Assembly (NCBI GenBank): GCA_001768975.1
Contig: MEND01000188.1
Location: 1-37,637 of the forward strand
DNA: 37,637 nucleotides
Source of the DNA: Bacteroidetes bacterium GWA2_31_9
GTDB lineage: Bacteria; Bacteroidota; Bacteroidia; Bacteroidales; GWF2-33-38
Direction of reading: 5' to 3'
The notes beneath the pieces were generated by a model. The model ran no database searches. It saw only the letters and a list, made by a program, of their open reading frames with translations, and was not told the DNA's origin. Shown one piece after another: positions 18,248 through 25,970 of the stretch. Within the stretch, counting starts at the first letter, position 1. Each line of letters begins with the position of its first letter. Both the position numbers and the translations under genes were made by a program.

Positions 18248-19195
18248 ATGAAATTAAATTTACTTATTTTATCATTTTTTGCATTATCACTAACAATGCA
18301 AAATGCAACATCACAGCCTCTTATAAACCCCGATTTTGAAACTTGGACAAATGACTTTCTCGTTCCATCAGCAATGAATCCTAATAGTGGAAACAATACA
18401 TTTGGTTGGTGGGATTATAACTATTTTAACAGTGGAATCGCTGGTAGTAGTCCTATTTCATTAACCAGAGTAACAAATCCAGTATATTCTGGAACTTATG
18501 CTGTTCGTTTAGAAACTGTAGTTTATACTCCAACTTCATGGAATATATATAAAACATGGGGATATCCATTTATTTTTCACGAATATAACGACACTTTAGG
18601 AATTTTATTTAATGGAAAAGTAAATGTAAATAATCAAACATTTGTACCCGGAATTGCTTGTGCTCAAAAATTAACACAATTCAAATTCAATTATCAATAT
18701 CAACCAAATGGCAACGATACTGCTGAGTGTAGAGTATTATTGTTAAGTGCTGGTACTCCAGTTGCAGGGGGTACATTTAAAACAGGAGTTGCTACTTCAG
18801 GATGGCAACAAGCAACTATTGATTTTATTTATGTTAATGGATTAACACCTGATACATTATTTATAATTTTTAGTTCTTCAAGTCTTGATTATGCTCCTAG
18901 AGCTGGAAGTGTTTTGTGGATAGATAATGCAAGTTATAGTTATCCAACAAGAGTTGAACAAGTGCTAGTAAAAGAAAACGATATATTTATTTCTCCAAAT
19001 CCTTCGAATGGGGTTTTTACTGTTCAGAGTCAATCTAAAAACTCAAAAACTATTGACGTTTATAATTTACTTGGAGATAAAATTTATTCAACTTCAAGCA
19101 ATAAAGTTGATATTTCACAATCACCTAAAGGGGTGTATTTTGTAAGACTAAACGATGGCGAAAGAAATTTTACTAAAAAAATTGTTGTTCAGTAA
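18248..19195 (+). CDS. Secreted protein with T9SS type A sorting domain
   Basis: This 315-residue protein has a signal peptide (about 1-22, ending ATSQ). A beta-sandwich-like module (about 26-232) opens NPDFETWTND and resembles the jelly-roll or carbohydrate-binding-like parts of surface proteins. The C-terminal sorting domain (about 245-315) has the marks ISPNPSNGVFTV, IDVYNLLGDKIYS, GVYFVRLNDGE and ends KKIVVQ. That domain directs export through the type IX secretion system and surface attachment. The cargo function is unknown. The gene stands alone between two repeat elements. Confidence 0.9.
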   Translation: MKLNLLILSFFALSLTMQNATSQPLINPDFETWTNDFLVPSAMNPNSGNNTFGWWDYNYFNSGIAGSSPISLTRVTNPVYSGTYAVRLETVVYTPTSWNIYKTWGYPFIFHEYNDTLGILFNGKVNVNNQTFVPGIACAQKLTQFKFNYQYQPNGNDTAECRVLLLSAGTPVAGGTFKTGVATSGWQQATIDFIYVNGLTPDTLFIIFSSSSLDYAPRAGSVLWIDNASYSYPTRVEQVLVKENDIFISPNPSNGVFTVQSQSKNSKTIDVYNLLGDKIYSTSSNKVDISQSPKGVYFVRLNDGERNFTKKIVVQ

Positions 19196-19220
19196 AGTTT
19201 AGTGAAACTTTCAAAAAAAC

Positions 19221-19373
19221 TTAATTAGAGTTTGTCCATAATGTCCGATTTCATCGTTATTCTCGACCTTCAAATCAGTCATGTACTGAAGTACACTCCT
19301 GATTTTCAGCTCATCGAAACCTCGAACTCGAACATTCTGTTTCAAACTCTTGGCTTTAAGGACAGACACTAAT
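19221..19373 (+). repeat. 153-base interspersed element, copy 1
   Basis: The left end is TTAATTAGAGTTTGTCCATA and the right end is its imperfect complement (GACAGACACTAAT). Copy 2 at 35621-35773 is the same length and orientation and differs at only 6 bases by eye. No transposase is present. This is MITE-like. Confidence 0.8.
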
Positions 19374-19393
19374 CAAAATGGGATTCCTCAAAA

Positions 19394-19415
19394 ACAGATG
19401 GGTTAACCCATCTGT
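19394..19415. repeat. Perfect 22-base palindrome
   Basis: ACAGATGGGTT is followed directly by AACCCATCTGT, centred on GTTAAC. There is no T-run after it on the plus side, so it is probably not a simple terminator of the T9SS gene. Confidence 0.5.
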
Positions 19416-19547
19416 TAGAGCCAAGCTGTAGTCAAAAAAACTTAATTAATGTGAATAACAGTTTTGAAGAATAAAATAGACTGTTTGATTTCAATGAATA
19501 AAGTTTAAATATTTATTTTGAAATGTATAAACTAATAATGTAAAATA

Positions 19548-21152
19548 ATGTGTTGTAAAAAGAAATTTAAATTTAAAGAAAGTTGTCAATTTTATGATTT
19601 ATACTCTAAAAACAGTTTAGATTTACCACTCGATGATAATGAACTATGTGTTTTTCATAGTAATAATATAAAATGGCAAAAAGAACATGGTTTTACAAAG
19701 GAACTTAAAAAATATATTTCTATAGCTAATAAAGATGATAGTATTGAAACCATTTCTTTTGCAGGTTGTAATTTTGTCAGTAAAAATTATTCGCCAGAAA
19801 TTGAGGGTATTTTGGAAATATGTAATATTAAATTTTTAAAATTTATTGAATTTTCTGAAGTCAATTTTATTGCCGAAACCATTTTTAAAAATTGTTCATT
19901 TTCGAAAGGAATATATTTTTCAGGAACAAAGTCAAATGGGCTATCATTTATTGAAAATAGTTTTGACAGTATTCAAATAGATAACTGTTTAAATACAAAA
20001 GATATAATATTCTTAAGGAGCATTTTAAATAAAGAGTTTAGTATGCTGAATTGTGAGATACATGGACAGTTCATTATTGGGGAATGTGAAATGCTGGATC
20101 ATATTTCATTTCGAAGAGTTATATATAAAGTTCATACTTATTCACAGGAAGAGTTAGAACCAATTTACTTACCTGTACATTTTTATGACATAAAATTTAA
20201 GAAAGGGTTTAAATTTTTTGAGTGTAAATTTGAGATTGGACTCAATATTGAAAACTGCGAATTTAATAGTAATTGTGAGTTTGTTGATACTTTATTTTCA
20301 ATACATGAGCCAGTAAAATTTGAAAATATTATAGTAAATGATAATTTATACTTTGTTGGTAGTGAGGGAAATAAATTATTTAATTATATTTCATCGCTAG
20401 ATTTAAAAATTAATGGAAAAGTATATTTTGAAAATGTAAATTTAATTTATTTAGATGAAAAGAGTTTTACATCTATAAAATTATTTGAAAAACAACAAAA
20501 AGTGAATATTGGAAAAGGTTGCCTTAAGTACAAATATCGAACACATGAGAAGCTATTAAAAATAAATAATGACTTACAAAATCTTGTAATTGAGTTTATT
20601 CAAACTTTTGTAACATTTTTTATAAAACACAATGGAAAAAATCTTGGATTTGAAATTTTACATAAAGATAGTGAAAAAGTAATTTATTATTATTTCTCTG
20701 ACCAACAAGATATAACACAGGAAGAATTTGAAAAACAATTAGAAAAAACAGAAATTGATTTGTGGTCATTTATTAGAAATCCTGAAATACTATATAATGA
20801 AAACATCCTAAGGTCAGAAAAAGAAGGAAAATCTAAAGATTTAAAACAAGTATTAAATACTAAATTTATTGAAAAATTTATTTATGCTAAAGATGCCTTG
20901 GTAAATTCAATGAGTTTGTTTTTTAAAATTGGTGCAAGAATTCAGCATAAAAAAATAACTGAAGATGAAATATCAAAAATTATTAGTTCAATACACTTTG
21001 GAGAAAGCGAATCTGATATTAATGGAAAAGTAATTTACCAAATAATTATCAACAACTATAACAATCAGCAGCTTATTGGTGTTAATAAAAATAATATTGA
21101 AATTAACGGAAATAATAATATTGCAATTCAGAAAAATAGTATGTCTAAATAA
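19548..21152 (+). CDS. Pentapeptide-like beta-helix protein with C-terminal GNNNI motif
   Basis: This 534-residue protein has no signal peptide. The N-terminal segment has a cysteine-rich start (MCCKKKFKFKESCQFY) followed by a LCVFHSNNIKWQKEHGF region, an opening I associate with pentapeptide-repeat proteins. About 60-310 consists of imperfect short beta units (FKNCSFSKGIYFSG, FKFFECKFEIGLNIENCEF), consistent with a right-handed beta helix. About 330-500 is helical and charged. The end is Asn-rich and finishes INGNNNIAIQ (519-528) plus 6 residues. The same motif occurs twice in the next gene, 11 bases away. The function is unknown; the layout suggests a signalling or accessory defence protein. 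Confidence 0.78.
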   Translation: MCCKKKFKFKESCQFYDLYSKNSLDLPLDDNELCVFHSNNIKWQKEHGFTKELKKYISIANKDDSIETISFAGCNFVSKNYSPEIEGILEICNIKFLKFIEFSEVNFIAETIFKNCSFSKGIYFSGTKSNGLSFIENSFDSIQIDNCLNTKDIIFLRSILNKEFSMLNCEIHGQFIIGECEMLDHISFRRVIYKVHTYSQEELEPIYLPVHFYDIKFKKGFKFFECKFEIGLNIENCEFNSNCEFVDTLFSIHEPVKFENIIVNDNLYFVGSEGNKLFNYISSLDLKINGKVYFENVNLIYLDEKSFTSIKLFEKQQKVNIGKGCLKYKYRTHEKLLKINNDLQNLVIEFIQTFVTFFIKHNGKNLGFEILHKDSEKVIYYYFSDQQDITQEEFEKQLEKTEIDLWSFIRNPEILYNENILRSEKEGKSKDLKQVLNTKFIEKFIYAKDALVNSMSLFFKIGARIQHKKITEDEISKIISSIHFGESESDINGKVIYQIIINNYNNQQLIGVNKNNIEINGNNNIAIQKNSMSK

Positions 21153-21163
21153 TCATTCATAAT

Positions 21164-21451
21164 ATGAAAACTAAAATAATAATAATTATAAATGTGTTTG
21201 CATTTATAATCGCTATATTGTGGTATTATAAAACTAATTGGGATTTTGAACCTTTAGTAACAATGCTTACTTTATTGGGAGTGTTAATAAGCATGATAAT
21301 ATATAAGAAAATTGGCAATGTAAAAAATCAAATTAAAATTCAAGGGAACGAAAACATAGCATTTCAAAAAGGTCAAAATATTAACGATGAAAAAGATGTT
21401 TCAAATAATGCAAATATTGAAGGAAATAATAATATTGTTTCCCAGAACTAA
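21164..21451 (+). CDS. Small membrane protein with two GN[NE]NI motifs
   Basis: This 95-residue protein has two hydrophobic helices (about 4-21 and 29-47) and a polar tail. The tail contains IQGNENIAFQ (59-68) and IEGNNNIVSQ (85-94), matching the terminal motif of the upstream protein. It is 11 bases downstream on the same strand, so the pair is probably one transcript. It is a plausible membrane-bound partner (effector or anchor) of the beta-helix protein; this is inference from motif sharing. Confidence 0.72.
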   Translation: MKTKIIIIINVFAFIIAILWYYKTNWDFEPLVTMLTLLGVLISMIIYKKIGNVKNQIKIQGNENIAFQKGQNINDEKDVSNNANIEGNNNIVSQN

Positions 21452-21544
21452 AAGTAAATTTTGTTTTGAATTTACAAAATTGAAAAACGGCAAATAAAAT
21501 AATAATTCCTAAACAATGATAATAATACAGCCAGGCTCTAACAC

Positions 21545-21592
21545 GTGGTTAATGCAATTGCTCCGCTAACGCTACGCAACAGCATTAACCAC
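21545..21592. repeat. Long-loop hairpin with perfect 11-base arms
   Basis: GTGGTTAATGC (21545-21555) pairs with GCATTAACCAC (21582-21592) across a loop of 26 bases. It lies between the small membrane gene and the convergent yifB end. It could be an interspersed repeat or a terminator-like structure, but it lacks a T-run. Confidence 0.5.
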
Positions 21593-21663
21593 TTCTCCGT
21601 TTAATACGAAACACGTACTCTCTTTTGGAAAGGAAGAGAAGTCTGAACCTCAAAAACTCGAAT

Positions 21664-23202
21664 TTATCCAGCCCAGCCCTCTCTATCCAAACTTCTATAT
21701 TGAATAGCTTCGGCAAGGTAATGTGGCTTTATTTCTTTGCTATTATCAAGGTCGGCAATAGTTCGAGATACTTTTAAAATCCTATCGTAAGCACGTGCAG
21801 ATAATCCTAATTTTAGAATTGCATTTTTCAATAATAATTCTCCAGGTTTATCGATAGTACAAAACTCACGAATCATTTTAGATGACATTTGTGCATTGCT
21901 ATATACACCAGTAATTTCTTTGAATCGTTCTTCCTGTATTTTTCGTGCTTCAATAACTCTGGTTCTTATAGATTCGCTTGGCTCTGTAGGTCGGTTATCG
22001 GTAAGTTTATCAAATGAAACAGGAATTACTTCAAGATGAATGTCAATTCTATCTAGCAAAGGACCAGAAATTTTGCTTAAATATTTTTGTACAATTCCGG
22101 GCGAACAAACACAATCTTTTTCGGGATGATTGTAAAATCCACAAGGACAAGGATTCATCGAAGCAACAAGCATAAAACTTGCAGGATATTCGACAGTAAA
22201 TTTTGCTCGAGAAATTGTAACAATTCTATCTTCAAGCGGTTGACGCATTACTTCTAAAACAGTTCTTTTAAATTCGGGAAGTTCGTCTAAAAATAAAACT
22301 CCATTGTGAGAAAGCGAAATTTCGCCGGGTTGAGGAAATGCTCCACCACCAACCAAAGCTACATCCGAAATTGTATGATGTGGCGACCGAAAAGGTCGGG
22401 TTGTCATTAATGAACTTGTTTTATCAAGTTTGCCTGCAACAGAGTGAATCTTAGTTGTTTCGAGTGCTTCGTGTAACGAAAGTGGAGGAAGTATTGTTGG
22501 AATTCTTTTAGCAAGCATGGTTTTTCCAGCTCCGGGAGCACCTATCATAATAATATTGTGTCCACCGGCAGCTGCTATTTCTAAAGCTCGTTTAACATTT
22601 TCTTGCCCTTTTACGTCCGAAAAGTCTGTTTGATAATGATTTACGGTTTCAAAAAATTCATCTCGTGTATTTACAATAGTTTTTTCGAGTTTATTTATTC
22701 CATTAAAAAAGTCGATAACTTCTTTAATATTTTCAACTCCATAAACGTCTAAATCGTTAACTACAGCAGCTTCACGAGCATTTTGCTTTGGTAAAATAAG
22801 ACCTTTATATTTTTCAGCTCTTGCTTGAATAGCAATTGGTAAAGCTCCTTTCATTGGCTGAATTGAACCATCGAGAGATAATTCACCCATTACAACAAAT
22901 TCGTGCAATATATCGAAATTAATTTGTTCAGAGGCAGCCAACATTCCAATTGCCAGAGGTAAATCATAAGCCGAGCCTTCTTTACGAATATCGGCAGGAG
23001 CCATATTTATTATGGTTTTTTTTTGTGGCATTTTCAAATCGTTTGTTTTCAGAGCCGATTCAATTCTCTGAAGACTTTCCTTAACAGCATTATCGGGCAG
23101 TCCGACAAGAAAAATACCAACGCCTCCGGTTACATTAACTTCTATTGTAATTGTAATAGCATCAATGCCATGAACAGCCGAGCCAAAAGTTTTAACAAGC
23201 AT
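21664..23202 (-). CDS. yifB: YifB/ComM-family Mg-chelatase-like AAA+ ATPase
   Basis: This 512-residue protein has an N-terminal Lon-substrate-like ChlI domain (about 20-145, GSAYDLPLAIGML). The AAA+ core (about 190-400) has Walker A GAPGAGKTMLAKR and Walker B LFLDELPEF. A C-terminal lid with YRSLDR follows. ComM homologues act as helicases that aid integration of DNA taken up in transformation; in Bacteroidota the role is less studied. It starts 2 bases after gmhA. Confidence 0.95.
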   Translation of the reverse strand: MLVKTFGSAVHGIDAITITIEVNVTGGVGIFLVGLPDNAVKESLQRIESALKTNDLKMPQKKTIINMAPADIRKEGSAYDLPLAIGMLAASEQINFDILHEFVVMGELSLDGSIQPMKGALPIAIQARAEKYKGLILPKQNAREAAVVNDLDVYGVENIKEVIDFFNGINKLEKTIVNTRDEFFETVNHYQTDFSDVKGQENVKRALEIAAAGGHNIIMIGAPGAGKTMLAKRIPTILPPLSLHEALETTKIHSVAGKLDKTSSLMTTRPFRSPHHTISDVALVGGGAFPQPGEISLSHNGVLFLDELPEFKRTVLEVMRQPLEDRIVTISRAKFTVEYPASFMLVASMNPCPCGFYNHPEKDCVCSPGIVQKYLSKISGPLLDRIDIHLEVIPVSFDKLTDNRPTEPSESIRTRVIEARKIQEERFKEITGVYSNAQMSSKMIREFCTIDKPGELLLKNAILKLGLSARAYDRILKVSRTIADLDNSKEIKPHYLAEAIQYRSLDREGWAG

Positions 23203-23204
23203 AA

Positions 23205-23783
23205 TTACAGATTAAGTTTCAGCTCAACATACTGAATAAGTGAATGAATAATTTTGATATGAATTTCTTGAGTTCGGTCCGAAAATTCGTAAAATGGTGC
23301 ACGAATTTCGACTGTGCTCAATTCGGCTAACTTTCCGCCATTTTTCCCTGTTAGTCCTATAACTAACATTCCTTTTTCAAGTGCAGTTTCAACAGCTTTA
23401 ATTATATTTTCAGAATTTCCGCTTGTGCTAATTGCCAGTAAAACATCGCCTTTGTTTCCAAAACATTCAATCCAACGCGAAAAAATATGAGCAAAACCAT
23501 AATCATTTGCAACACAAGTTAAATATGCAGGGTCGGAAATTGCAATTGCAGGAAGCGGACGACGTTTTTTGCGAAAGTTACCAGTCATTTCTTCTGCAAA
23601 GTGCATTGCATCGCTCATTGAGCCACCGTTTCCACATGAGATTATTTTGTTTCCATTATTTATTGCTTCAGCAATTAAATCTCCAGCTTTTTCAATTTTT
23701 TTAAAATTATCAGAATCGCTAAGAAAGTTATCTAATAATAGTTTTGAATTATTCAGCTCGGAAATTATTGTGTCTATTGTCAT
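23205..23783 (-). CDS. gmhA: Phosphoheptose isomerase GmhA
   Basis: This 192-residue SIS-domain enzyme converts sedoheptulose-7-phosphate to mannoheptose-7-phosphate, the first step to ADP-heptose for lipopolysaccharide. The length equals that of E. coli GmhA. Marks are SCGNGGSMSDAMHFAEEM (about 49-66, substrate loop with the conserved Glu), ISTSGNSENI, and the C-terminal TQEIHIKIIH with catalytic His. It sits in a minus-strand run between the 55-residue gene and yifB. It could also serve glyceromannoheptose pathways of surface glycans. Confidence 0.93.
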   Translation of the reverse strand: MTIDTIISELNNSKLLLDNFLSDSDNFKKIEKAGDLIAEAINNGNKIISCGNGGSMSDAMHFAEEMTGNFRKKRRPLPAIAISDPAYLTCVANDYGFAHIFSRWIECFGNKGDVLLAISTSGNSENIIKAVETALEKGMLVIGLTGKNGGKLAELSTVEIRAPFYEFSDRTQEIHIKIIHSLIQYVELKLNL

Positions 23784-23799
23784 TTTTCATTTTTAAAAT

Positions 23800-23967
23800 T
23801 TATTGCTCAATGGTTTTCTTCTTTTTTGCAATTGTTAGTTTAACAAATTGTTTATTTTTCAATTTGCTTTTTCTAATAAATTCGCTAATTTCTAACCTTT
23901 CAATGTCGGTTAATGGTGGACTTTGAATAATAAAATCTACACCTTCCGGTTCTTTAATTAATCCCAT
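23800..23967 (-). CDS. Small 55-residue protein paired with the GNAT-like gene
   Basis: ATG at 23967 to TAA at 23800 encodes 55 residues, starting MGLIKEPEGVDFII and containing LTDIERLEISEFIRKSK. It is hydrophilic with a lysine-rich end and no membrane segment. The ATG is 3 bases past the stop of the GNAT-like gene, so the two are clearly coupled. The codon pattern and tight placement support a real gene. I recall similar small proteins following this GNAT type in other Bacteroidota, but cannot name the family; a toxin-antitoxin relationship is possible. Confidence 0.78.
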   Translation of the reverse strand: MGLIKEPEGVDFIIQSPPLTDIERLEISEFIRKSKLKNKQFVKLTIAKKKKTIEQ

Positions 23968-23970
23968 TTT

Positions 23971-24495
23971 TTATATTTTAAAATATTTTTCAACTAAAAT
24001 TCTTGCAGCATGAGATTCAATAATCATTCTTTGATTTTTAAAATGGCTTGCTCCTAACGTTTTTTTATAATGTTCAATAAGTCTTGTTTTTGCAGTAAAT
24101 GCAACGTATCCATCAAAACCTTTCTGAAAAGATACTTTGCAAGCATAAGCTACTAAATTTCCAGCTACACCTTCATAAATTTTTTGTTTTCCAATATTGA
24201 AAGTCGCACTTTCTAAAAGATTCATAAAAATATGATCATGCTCTATAGATATACTTAAAAGTCCTTGTATAATATTATAGTTGTTTACAATAGAAAGTTT
24301 ATATACTTCTTTTTTTATATCATCAAATTCTGATTTCCAATTGAATTTCCAACTATTTTTTACAATACTCTTTAAATCTGTTTTATTCAAACGAATAATT
24401 TCGGTTTGAAAACTATCGCCAGAAATTGTGTTAAGAATGGAGTTAGTAAGCCTATCTATAATAAAATTTTGTTCTATATTTTTTTTACTTTCCAT
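23971..24495 (-). CDS. GNAT-like acetyltransferase-fold protein
   Basis: This 174-residue protein has an N-terminal region (1-60) of unclear fold. A central beta strand pair follows (NYNIIQGLLSISIEHDHIFMNLLES). The segment YEGVAGNLVAYACKVSFQKGFDGYVAF (about 108-134) matches the acetyl-CoA loop and following helix of GNAT proteins. Next comes LIEHYKKTLGASHF, typical of the GNAT C-terminal strand region. Substrate is unknown. It lies 14 bases after the outer-membrane protein gene and 3 bases before the 55-residue gene. Confidence 0.75.
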   Translation of the reverse strand: MESKKNIEQNFIIDRLTNSILNTISGDSFQTEIIRLNKTDLKSIVKNSWKFNWKSEFDDIKKEVYKLSIVNNYNIIQGLLSISIEHDHIFMNLLESATFNIGKQKIYEGVAGNLVAYACKVSFQKGFDGYVAFTAKTRLIEHYKKTLGASHFKNQRMIIESHAARILVEKYFKI

Positions 24496-24509
24496 TATTC
24501 AATTATGCA

Positions 24510-25067
24510 TTAATTAAATCTATAATAAAGTGCCAATTCACCAGTAAAAAATAATCTTTCAAAAGTATTGTATTGAGCGTAGCCACCCATAATATTTAAA
24601 GTAACTTTTTTTGTTGTACTAAATTCAAAACCAACACCAATTCCAGAGTTAATAATATCTCTTACTTTTGTATAATTTTCAGCATTATATTGATATTGAC
24701 TTGTTAATGGATTATATTCATAATCACCCCTTTGCTTTTGAAAACTAGTATGTAAAATATGATTTCCAAAGTATGCGTAAAATGCAGTATATTTACTTTC
24801 ATTGATATTGTAAAGAAATGTCATTCCTGCACTTATAAATGCTTCTTTACCATAGTTTTCATAATATGGTGCTAGATTTATTTGAAAACCAATTTTTTTA
24901 GGAAAATACCTATATGAAACACCAAGCCCTGTTGTAAATCCTGCTCCAATTCCTAAAGAGTGTTTATACAATTTTTGGTATTCTGTATTTTCAACTTTTG
25001 ATTGTTCTTGGGCAATAATAGATAGAGAATAAATTCCTATCAAAACGATTACTAATAATGATTTCAT
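24510..25067 (-). CDS. Small outer-membrane beta-barrel-like protein
   Basis: This 185-residue protein has a signal peptide (about 1-19, ending IIAQ). Repeated amphipathic strands follow (LGIGAGFTTGLGVSYRYF, FQINLAPYYENYG, VTLNIMGGYAQY) and it ends in an aromatic strand (ALYYRFN). The pattern fits an eight-strand outer-membrane barrel of the OmpX/porin-like kind. It is the first gene of the minus-strand run with the GNAT, small-protein, gmhA and yifB genes, under the promoter at 25085-25115. Confidence 0.82.
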   Translation of the reverse strand: MKSLLVIVLIGIYSLSIIAQEQSKVENTEYQKLYKHSLGIGAGFTTGLGVSYRYFPKKIGFQINLAPYYENYGKEAFISAGMTFLYNINESKYTAFYAYFGNHILHTSFQKQRGDYEYNPLTSQYQYNAENYTKVRDIINSGIGVGFEFSTTKKVTLNIMGGYAQYNTFERLFFTGELALYYRFN

Positions 25068-25084
25068 ATGTTTTAAATTTTATA

Positions 25085-25115
25085 CTAAATTAGAATAAAG
25101 GCTTGACTTTTCAAA
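25085..25115 (-). promoter_or_regulatory. Bacteroidota-type promoter for the outer-membrane/GNAT/gmhA run
   Basis: On the minus strand, TTTG is followed by exactly 19 bases and then TAATTTAG, one mismatch from the TAnnTTTG consensus. It ends 17 bases before the ATG of the outer-membrane gene. Confidence 0.6.
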
Positions 25116-25165
25116 ATTAACACAATTTTAAAGCATATTTTCATAAAAACTATTAGAAATAATCA

Positions 25166-25173
25166 TATATTTG
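25166..25173 (+). promoter_or_regulatory. Promoter -7 box for the NfeD/flotillin pair
   Basis: TATATTTG is a full match to TAnnTTTG, 25 bases before the NfeD-like ATG. No clean -33 TTTG is seen. Confidence 0.5.
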
Positions 25174-25198
25174 AAAAAACAACTAAACAAGTAAAAAT

Positions 25199-25789
25199 AT
25201 GTTTGCAAATTTCTCCGAATGGTGGGATGTACTTACTGTTATTGAAAAAATATATTGGATTATCGCAATACCATTTTCAATAATTTTTCTGTTCCAAATG
25301 GTTATGACTTTTTTTGGAGGAGATGTTGATGATGGTATAGCTTTAAGCGGTCATACCGATGTAGATGTAGATGGCGATTCGGGAATTGTCTTTCAATTTA
25401 TTACAATAAAAAATCTGATAGGCTTTTTTACTATTTTTTCGTGGATAGGAATTGCTTGCTTAAAAGCTGGTTTTTCTAATCCAATATCCATTGTTGTTTC
25501 AATTGTAAGCGGCATTTTAATGATGGTTATTATGGCATCTATTTATTATTTTATGAGTAAACTTTCAGAAAGCGGAACATTGAACATTAAAAATTCTGTA
25601 GGAAAACAAGGCGAAGTTTATTTATTTATTCCTGCAAAACGTAGCGGAAAAGGAAAAGTCAACATTAATGTACAAGGCTCTGTAAGAGAATTTGATGCAA
25701 TAACCGACGACGAAAACGAAATTCAACGTGGAGCTTTAATTACAGTAGTTGATGTTATTGAAAGTAATATTTTGTTGGTGAAAAGATAG
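25199..25789 (+). CDS. NfeD-like membrane protein (flotillin partner)
   Basis: The 196-residue protein has three membrane helices (about 17-38, 68-88, 92-118), an acidic loop (GGDVDDG...DVDVDGD, about 40-62), and a C-terminal OB-like beta domain (about 128-196, VGKQGEVYLFIPA...). This is the layout of short NfeD/YuaF/YqiJ proteins, which accompany flotillins in membrane microdomains. The flotillin gene follows 181 bases later on the same strand, which supports the call. Confidence 0.8.
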   Translation: MFANFSEWWDVLTVIEKIYWIIAIPFSIIFLFQMVMTFFGGDVDDGIALSGHTDVDVDGDSGIVFQFITIKNLIGFFTIFSWIGIACLKAGFSNPISIVVSIVSGILMMVIMASIYYFMSKLSESGTLNIKNSVGKQGEVYLFIPAKRSGKGKVNINVQGSVREFDAITDDENEIQRGALITVVDVIESNILLVKR

Positions 25790-25792
25790 ATG

Positions 25793-25910
25793 TTAGAAAT
25801 TAGAAGTTAGAAGATTGCGAGTTTCCGTCATTGCGAGGTACGAAGCAGTATATTAGGAGTTAGAACTTAGAAAGTGAATTTTTGTGTCTTTGTGTCTTAG
25901 TGGCAAAAAA
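25793..25910. other. Degenerate repeat-like spacer
   Basis: The gap between the NfeD-like and flotillin genes holds TTAGAAATTAGAAGTTAGAA-type short repeats and two copies of ATTGCGAG near a GAGGTACGAAGCA phrase, often seen as interspersed junk in Bacteroidota. No gene is seen. Confidence 0.35.
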
Positions 25911-25970
25911 GGAAAAATAGAAATTTGGTATATTGAAAATCGTAAATTATTAAACCCTAAATATTAAATT

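Larger units (their letters stand above)
19211..19448. repeat. 17-base direct repeats bracketing the 153-base element
   Basis: TCAAAAAAACTTAATTA occurs at 19211-19227 and again, identical, at 19432-19448. Together the two copies enclose the element at 19221-19373 and a palindrome at 19394-19415. This could be a target duplication or a relic of recombination. Confidence 0.5.
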
